8,750 nucleotides of DNA from NCBI GenBank assembly GCA_021783435.1, contig JAJXUC010000158.1:1-8750 (forward strand), in the 5' to 3' direction. This DNA comes from Pseudomonadota bacterium. Its GTDB lineage: Bacteria > Pseudomonadota > Gammaproteobacteria > Burkholderiales > Burkholderiaceae. Position numbers and translations under genes: made by a program. Below the pieces are notes generated by a model that saw nothing but the letters and a program-made list of their open reading frames with translations, made no database searches and was not told the DNA's origin. Shown here piece after piece: positions 1-4,068 of the stretch. Each line of letters opens with the position of its first letter. Position 1 is the stretch's first letter.

Positions 1-1
1 C

Positions 2-1072
2 TTCCTGCCGCGCCTGCTCGGCCGCGTGCAGCGCAGCCTGTGGGAGCGCAGCCACCACAGCCGGGCGAGGGACGCTGCCCAGATCCAGCACCACTACGAC
101 GTCAGCGACGACTTCTATGCCCTGTGGCTCGATCCCCGGCGCGTGTATTCGTGCGCCTACTTCCGGGCCCCCGGCATGAGCCTGGCCGCCGCGCAGCAAG
201 CCAAGCTCGACCACATCTGCAAGAAGCTGATGCTCAAGCCCGGCGAGCGCTTCATCGACATCGGCGCCGGCTGGGGCGCCCTGCTGCTGTGGGCCGCCGA
301 GCACTACGGCGTGCAGGCCACCGGCATCACCCTGTCCAAGAACCAGCACACCTACGTCAACCGCCTGATCGAAGCCAAAGGGCTGCAGGGGCGCGTCAAG
401 ATGCTGCTGCAGGACTACCGCGACGTCGACGAGCACCAGCCCTACGACAAGGTGGCCTCGGTGGGCATGTGCGAACACGTCGGCCGGCCCAATCTGCCCA
501 CGTACTTCGCCAAGATCCGCCGCCTGCTCAAGCCCGGCGGGCTGGTGATGAACCACGGCATCACCGCCGGCGGCACCGACAACGCGCAGCTCTCTGGCGG
601 CATGGGCGACTTCATCGAGAAGTACATCTTCCCCGGCGGCCAGCTCGTGCATGTCAGCGTCATGCTCGACACCCTGGCGCGCGGCGGGCTGGAGCCGCTG
701 GACGTCGAATGTTTGCGTCCGCACTACGCGCAAACGCTGTGGCACTGGCTTGACGCCCTGGAGTCGCGCGAGGCGGAGGCCCGCGAGGTGCTGGGGATGC
801 ATGCGGAAAAGATCCTGCGTGCCTACCGGCTGTACCTGGCCGGCTCGGCCATGGGCTTCGAGCAGGGCTGGATCTCGCTGTTCCAGGTGCTGGGCTCGCG
901 CCCCGATGGCGTGGTGGAGTCGCGCCAGGATCCCACCTGCACGCTGCGCGCGGCGCAAAGCGACTATCCGTTCAATCGCACCTACATGTACTCCCAAGCT
1001 GCCGACCAGGCCCAGCCAGCCACGCAGACACCCGCCGGTCCCCAGCGCTTGCACAGTCGCGAAACGGTTTGA
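2..1072 (+). CDS. cfa: Cyclopropane-fatty-acyl-phospholipid synthase family methyltransferase (5' partial)
   Basis: This family transfers a methylene group from S-adenosylmethionine (SAM) to the double bond of unsaturated phospholipid acyl chains at the inner membrane. The frame is open to the left edge, so the start lies upstream; a GTG at base 26 is only an internal valine. 356 residues are visible, and full family members are about 380-420. Counting the codon at base 2 as residue 1, the family hallmark YDVSDDFYALWLD is at 32-44, the SAM-binding motif DIGAGWG at 86-92, and CEHVG at 157-161. FIEKYIFPGG at 204-213 is also typical. Residues that match the E. coli bicarbonate-site Glu, His and Tyr are E158, H185 and Y242. 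The cysteine of the E. coli NACAGAF segment is a serine here (S282). The last ~25 residues are Gln/Ala/Pro-rich and look like a disordered tail. The family is clear; whether it makes cyclopropane rings or another SAM-dependent lipid modification is not proven. Confidence 0.9.
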   Translation, partial: FLPRLLGRVQRSLWERSHHSRARDAAQIQHHYDVSDDFYALWLDPRRVYSCAYFRAPGMSLAAAQQAKLDHICKKLMLKPGERFIDIGAGWGALLLWAAEHYGVQATGITLSKNQHTYVNRLIEAKGLQGRVKMLLQDYRDVDEHQPYDKVASVGMCEHVGRPNLPTYFAKIRRLLKPGGLVMNHGITAGGTDNAQLSGGMGDFIEKYIFPGGQLVHVSVMLDTLARGGLEPLDVECLRPHYAQTLWHWLDALESREAEAREVLGMHAEKILRAYRLYLAGSAMGFEQGWISLFQVLGSRPDGVVESRQDPTCTLRAAQSDYPFNRTYMYSQAADQAQPATQTPAGPQRLHSRETV

Positions 1073-1155
1073 GCGCCGGCGTCGCTGCGGCTTGTCGAGC
1101 CGCCGCAATGCGTCCGCGCAACGGCTTTCTCCGCCCGCATCCCATTCCAGCCACC

Positions 1156-1461
1156 ATGCTCTACAAATTCAAGTCCCAAGCCGATTCCGATCTGTTCATG
1201 AACCAGGGCCCAGCCGAGCGCATCCTGGCCATCATCGGCAAGCCAGCCGGGCCGCAGGGCATCATCGAGCCGGACGAGATGGCGCGGGCCATCGCCGCGC
1301 TGGAAGCCGCCTTGGCCGCGCAGGGCGAAGCCGATGCGAATCAGGCCGCGGCGTCTCCGGGCGGCGCCCAGCCCATCACGCTGCATCAGCGCGCCTGGCC
1401 CTTCATCCAACTGCTCAAGCGCAGCCTCAAAGCCGACAAGCCCATCGTCTGGGGCGTTTGA
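1156..1461 (+). CDS. DUF1840 domain-containing protein
   Basis: A 101-residue cytosolic protein with no signal peptide or membrane segment. It matches my memory of the DUF1840 family, whose members start MLYKFKS, carry a central IIGK..GP.GII segment, and end in QRAWPFI..L......K.IVWGV; all three blocks are present here (residues 1-7, about 27-36 and 78-101). The middle (about 48-72) is Ala/Gln-rich and probably a flexible linker. The ATG at 1156 is chosen because the family begins at this MLYKF motif, although the same frame is open upstream to 1069. No purine-rich ribosome binding site precedes this ATG, so translation may be weak or coupled to the gene 83 bases upstream. The function is unknown and the neighbours do not suggest one. 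Confidence 0.85.
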   Translation: MLYKFKSQADSDLFMNQGPAERILAIIGKPAGPQGIIEPDEMARAIAALEAALAAQGEADANQAAASPGGAQPITLHQRAWPFIQLLKRSLKADKPIVWGV

Positions 1462-1515
1462 CGGCGGTTCGATACTGGCGAGCGGGGCCGATTCTTGCCC
1501 CACGCGGCGGTCCGG

Positions 1516-1549
1516 GGCTGGCCGCGGCATCCCGGCGCTGCGGCCAGCC
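1516..1549. terminator. GC-rich hairpin, possible terminator after the DUF1840 gene
   Basis: GGCTGGCCGC at 1516-1525 is perfectly complementary to GCGGCCAGCC at 1540-1549. The stem can extend inward by one G-U and two more pairs to 13 bp, leaving an 8-base loop. It lies 55 bases after the DUF1840 stop. No T-tract follows, so it does not fit the classical intrinsic terminator. It may still act as a 3'-end stabiliser or a pause site. Confidence 0.4.
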
Positions 1550-1582
1550 GAGCTATACGCCTTGTCGCCCGCAGGGTTGACT

Positions 1583-1604
1583 CCGGGAATCCCCGGGTGT
1601 TTTG
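1583..1604 (+). terminator. Short hairpin with T-rich tail, possible weak intrinsic terminator
   Basis: CCGGG at 1583-1587 pairs with CCCGG at 1592-1596 around the loop AATC, with one extra T-G pair outside. It is followed by TGTTTT. The 5-6 bp stem is short for an intrinsic terminator, but the GC stem plus T-rich tail in a gap between genes is suggestive. Confidence 0.3.
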
Positions 1605-1655
1605 GACGCCTCGTTGTCAGCAAGCGGTCAGATGGCCCCTCAACAATCCTCACAC

Positions 1656-1686
1656 TTCGTAACATTCACGCATTCCGTGTTACGAA
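1656..1686. promoter_or_regulatory. Perfect 9-bp inverted repeat, candidate operator upstream of the MFS gene
   Basis: TTCGTAACA (1656-1664) and TGTTACGAA (1678-1686) are exact reverse complements separated by 13 bases. The distance between half-site centres is 22 bp, about two helical turns, which suits a dimeric DNA-binding regulator. The site is AT-rich within GC-rich surroundings and lies 81 bases before the transporter ATG. It could also fold as an RNA hairpin in the 5' leader. No regulator gene is visible nearby, so the cognate factor is unknown. Confidence 0.5.
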
Positions 1687-1767
1687 TGGAGGCTGGCTGC
1701 GAGCCGCCCCAAACCCATGCGATTCGTGCATCTTGCGCGAACGCCAACAGAATGAGGAGACAGTTTG

Positions 1768-3429
1768 ATGGCTGCAATCACCCTGGACGCCGCACCGCGT
1801 CCGATGTCCGGCGAGGAGCGCAAGGTCATCTTTGCCTCGTCGCTCGGCACCGTGTTCGAGTGGTATGACTTCTATCTTTACGGTTCGCTCGCCGCCATCA
1901 TCGCGAAGAAATTCTTCGCCGGCCTCGACCCCGGATCGGCCTTCATCTTCGCCCTGCTGGCGTTTGCCGCCGGTTTCATCGTGCGTCCCTTCGGCGCGCT
2001 GCTGTTCGGCCGCCTGGGCGACATGATCGGGCGCAAGTACACCTTCCTGATCACCATCCTGATCATGGGCATGTCCACGTTCATCGTGGGCCTGTTGCCC
2101 AGCTACGCCGCCATCGGCGTGGCCGCTCCCGTCATCCTCATCGCCCTGCGGTTGTTGCAGGGGTTGGCGCTGGGTGGCGAGTATGGCGGTGCCGCCACCT
2201 ACGTGGCCGAGCATGCGCCCCACGGCAAGCGCGGCGCCTACACGTCGTGGATTCAAACCACCGCCACGCTCGGCCTGTTCCTGTCGCTGCTGGTCATTCT
2301 CGGTGTGCGCACCTCTCTGGGCGAGGATGCCTTCAACGACTGGGGCTGGCGCATTCCCTTCCTCGTGTCCATTTTTCTGCTGGGCATTTCGGTCTGGATC
2401 CGACTCAAGCTCAACGAGTCGCCCGCCTTCGTGCGCATGAAGCAGGAGGGCAAGACATCCAAGGCGCCGCTGACCGAATCGTTTGGTCAATGGGGCAATC
2501 TCAAGGTCGTCATCCTTGCCCTGCTGGGCCTGGTCGCCGGTCAGGCTGTGGTGTGGTACGCCGGGCAGTTCTACGCGCTGTTCTTCCTCACGCAGACCCT
2601 GAAGGTCGACGGTGTCACCGCCAATTTGCTGATCGGCTTGTCGCTGCTCATCGGCACGCCGTTCTTCCTCTTCTTCGGCGCACTGTCGGACAAGATCGGC
2701 CGCAAGCCCATCATCCTGGCCGGTTGCTTGCTGGCCGCGCTGACTTACTTTCCGCTGTTTCACGCCCTGACCGAGGCCGCCAACCCTGACCTGGCGAAGG
2801 CCTTGGCCAAAACCCCCGTGACCCTGGTGGCCGATCCCGCTGAGTGCTCGTTCCAGTTCAATCCCACGGGCACGGCCAAGTTCACCAGCTCGTGCGACAT
2901 CGCCAAGCAGATGTTGGCGGCCTCGTCGGTGAACTACACCAATGTCGCCGGCACCGGCGTGGCGCAAATTCAAGTGGGCAGCCAGATCATCCCGACGTTC
3001 AACGGCAAGGGCATGCCAGGGCCCGAGTTCAAGTTGAGGGAAGCCGCGCTGAAGAAGGACATCGGCGCAGCAGTCAAGGCGGCCGGCTACCCGGCCAAGG
3101 CTGACCCGGCGAAAATCGACAAGACCATGGTCACGGCCATTCTGGTGGTCCTGGTGATCTACGTCACGATGGTCTACGGCCCCATTGCCGCAGCCCTGGT
3201 GGAACTGTTCCCCACCCGCATCCGCTACACCTCGATGAGCTTGCCCTACCACATCGGTAACGGGTGGTTCGGCGGCTTGCTGCCCACCATTGCCTTTGCC
3301 CTTGTGGCGCAGAACGGCAACATTTTTTATGGGCTGTGGTACCCCATCATCATCGCCAGCGCAACCTTTGTCATCGGCCTGTTCTTCCTGCCGGAGACCA
3401 AGGATCGTGACATCTACGCGCACGATTGA
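1768..3429 (+). CDS. MFS transporter, metabolite:H+ symporter (MHS)-like, with long periplasmic loop
   Basis: A 553-residue inner-membrane transporter of the sugar/metabolite porter type, related to the MHS group (ShiA, ProP, KgtP). Evidence: FEWYDFYLYG at 30-39 in TM1, the TM2-TM3 motif GRLGDMIGRK at 81-90, RLLQGLALGGEYGGAA at 128-143, the second-half motif LSDKIGRKP at 306-314, and LPETKDRDI near the C-terminus. Twelve membrane helices can be placed. Residues ~334-453 form a loop of ~120 residues between TM9 and TM10, on the periplasmic side, with Cys360 and Cys376; most MHS proteins are only ~430-450 residues. The ATG at 1768 is preferred over the TTG at 1765 because GAGGAGA sits 7 bases upstream. 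The substrate cannot be read from sequence; MHS members carry organic acids, shikimate or betaines. The adjacent formate dehydrogenase operon is not good evidence for formate as substrate. Hairpins on both sides suggest a single-gene transcription unit. Confidence 0.88.
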   Translation: MAAITLDAAPRPMSGEERKVIFASSLGTVFEWYDFYLYGSLAAIIAKKFFAGLDPGSAFIFALLAFAAGFIVRPFGALLFGRLGDMIGRKYTFLITILIMGMSTFIVGLLPSYAAIGVAAPVILIALRLLQGLALGGEYGGAATYVAEHAPHGKRGAYTSWIQTTATLGLFLSLLVILGVRTSLGEDAFNDWGWRIPFLVSIFLLGISVWIRLKLNESPAFVRMKQEGKTSKAPLTESFGQWGNLKVVILALLGLVAGQAVVWYAGQFYALFFLTQTLKVDGVTANLLIGLSLLIGTPFFLFFGALSDKIGRKPIILAGCLLAALTYFPLFHALTEAANPDLAKALAKTPVTLVADPAECSFQFNPTGTAKFTSSCDIAKQMLAASSVNYTNVAGTGVAQIQVGSQIIPTFNGKGMPGPEFKLREAALKKDIGAAVKAAGYPAKADPAKIDKTMVTAILVVLVIYVTMVYGPIAAALVELFPTRIRYTSMSLPYHIGNGWFGGLLPTIAFALVAQNGNIFYGLWYPIIIASATFVIGLFFLPETKDRDIYAHD

Positions 3430-3444
3430 ACACGCTGAAAGCAG

Positions 3445-3480
3445 GGTTTGCCGCGCGGGTTTCAGCCCGCGCGGCAAACC
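3445..3480. terminator. Perfect 15-bp hairpin after the MFS gene, probable terminator
   Basis: The arms at 3445-3459 and 3466-3480 are exact reverse complements (GGTTTGCCGCGCGGG and CCCGCGCGGCAAACC) around the 6-base loop TTTCAG. The hairpin starts 15 bases after the MFS stop and lies before the formate dehydrogenase promoter, the expected place for a transcription end. No T-run follows on either strand, so this is either a non-canonical terminator or an RNA 3'-end protecting structure. Confidence 0.6.
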
Positions 3481-3500
3481 GCCACATCACGCGCATGAAC

Positions 3501-3532
3501 CTTGGAGCGCAACTTGCTTGGAGTGCAACCCG
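3501..3532. repeat. Two imperfect tandem 16-bp repeats upstream of the fdh promoter
   Basis: CTTGGAGCGCAACTTG (3501-3516) is followed directly by CTTGGAGTGCAACCCG (3517-3532); 13 of 16 positions match. They lie about 75 bases before the predicted -35 box of the formate dehydrogenase operon. Head-to-tail copies at this distance could be activator sites, but two copies are also compatible with chance duplication. Confidence 0.4.
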
Positions 3533-3605
3533 ATTCCCGCGGGCTCTTTCTCTTCTTGATGTGTTCCCCTGTTTTGCGTAGGGCTGTTGGGGATCGGTGT
3601 TCTGC

Positions 3606-3634
3606 TTGAAAGCCTCGCACCGAGTGCGTATATT
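3606..3634 (+). promoter_or_regulatory. Sigma70-like promoter for the formate dehydrogenase operon
   Basis: TTGAAA (3606-3611) and TATATT (3629-3634) are separated by exactly 17 bases, so each box differs from the consensus by only one or two bases and the spacing is ideal. The surroundings are clearly more AT-rich than the flanking genes. Transcription would start near 3641, giving a leader of about 48 bases before the ATG at 3689. No sigma54-type GG/GC boxes are seen here. Confidence 0.6.
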
Positions 3635-3688
3635 GGCTCCATATTTGAAGTATCTGGATTGAGTGACGTTCATTTCAGGAGACTCACG

Positions 3689-3940
3689 ATGCAACCAGAC
3701 AGCAAGCTCAAATTGCCTGTGTATCAGGCCGCCGGGCGACGTTCCTTCTTGCACGGCCTTGGTGTCGTGACGGTTGCTTCAGGTGGTGCCGCGTTGGCTT
3801 GCGACGTGACCTGGAAGGCCACCGAAGCGGCGCGCGTTGTGTCAGCCGAGAAGCAGGGCACAGGCTCGGCGCCCCTGAGCGCAACTGGCTATTGCCTCAC
3901 AGACAACATCCGCAGCTATTACCGCACGGCCAGGTACTAA
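3689..3940 (+). CDS. Small Tat-signal protein of the formate dehydrogenase region
   Basis: An 83-residue protein that matches my memory of the family described as 'formate dehydrogenase region TAT target', which is found beside formate dehydrogenase operons and has no settled function. A twin-arginine motif GRRSFLHG lies at 16-23, followed by a hydrophobic stretch to about residue 36. The C-terminal segment GYCLTDNIRSYYRTARY (67-83) fits the conserved tail of the family, an Ile-Arg-x-Tyr-Tyr block ending in a few basic/aromatic residues. Cys38 and Cys69 are the only cysteines. The ATG at 3689 is chosen because AGGAGA (3677-3682) sits 6 bases upstream and this start puts the Arg pair early; the frame is open further upstream to 3587 but would then include promoter DNA. 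It is the first gene of the operon, 128 bases before the alpha-subunit gene. A role in assembly, maturation or Tat export of the enzyme is inference. Confidence 0.82.
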   Translation: MQPDSKLKLPVYQAAGRRSFLHGLGVVTVASGGAALACDVTWKATEAARVVSAEKQGTGSAPLSATGYCLTDNIRSYYRTARY

Positions 3941-4068
3941 GCCAGCGCGGTCGCCTGCGCGGCGCCCATCCGCACCGCCTGATTGAAGCGGTCCATGATG
4001 CGGTCAAGTTTTACTTGAGAAGTCCCGCCCTCGCCTTGAAGTGGGCTGCCATGATCAGGAGTCGCAAC
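3941..4068. other. 128-base spacer between the Tat-protein gene and fdhA
   Basis: No acceptable gene. It holds three copies of GCGGTC (3947-3952, 3988-3993, 4000-4005; the last two are 12 bases apart) and a 15-base palindrome, TCAAGT-TTT-ACTTGA (4004-4018). The end carries the ribosome binding site AGGAG (4057-4061) for fdhA. The palindrome could be a weak hairpin or a protein-binding site within the operon. Confidence 0.45.

Larger units (their letters stand above)
1462..1767. other. Intergenic region between the DUF1840 gene and the MFS gene
   Basis: A 306-base gap with no gene I would accept. It holds a strong GC hairpin (1516-1549), a short hairpin followed by a T-rich stretch (1583-1604), a perfect 9-bp inverted repeat (1656-1686) and the ribosome binding site of the transporter gene (GAGGAGA, 1754-1760). 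The order suggests transcription end signals first, then control sites for the transporter. A TTGACT at 1577-1582 resembles a -35 box but has no good -10 at the right distance, and I find no convincing promoter. Confidence 0.7.

Noticed and set aside
651..1580. 309-codon + strand frame overlapping cfa and the DUF1840 gene
   Set aside because: Arg/Ala/Ser/Pro-rich composition typical of an out-of-frame reading; it overlaps two well-supported genes.
1577..1605. Possible promoter starting with TTGACT in the gap before the MFS gene
   Set aside because: The -35-like box is good, but no -10-like sequence lies 16-18 bases downstream and the region can instead fold into a hairpin.
1334..1768. 144-codon + strand frame running through the 1462-1767 gap
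   Set aside because: It begins inside the DUF1840 gene in another frame, crosses the hairpins and the inverted repeat, and has no recognisable motif.
1666..3477. 603-codon open frame on the - strand over the MFS gene
   Set aside because: Its translation is a His/Gly/Gln/Asp-rich shadow of a membrane protein gene with no domain; the + strand transporter explains the DNA.
3587..3688. Upstream extension of the small Tat-protein frame
   Set aside because: It covers the predicted -35/-10 promoter and the ribosome binding site; the ATG at 3689 gives a normal Tat signal.
3799..4068. Upstream extension of the fdhA frame to a TTG at 3799
   Set aside because: It would overlap the Tat-protein gene, bury the twin-arginine signal more than 120 residues into the protein, and ignore the strong AGGAG before the ATG at 4069.
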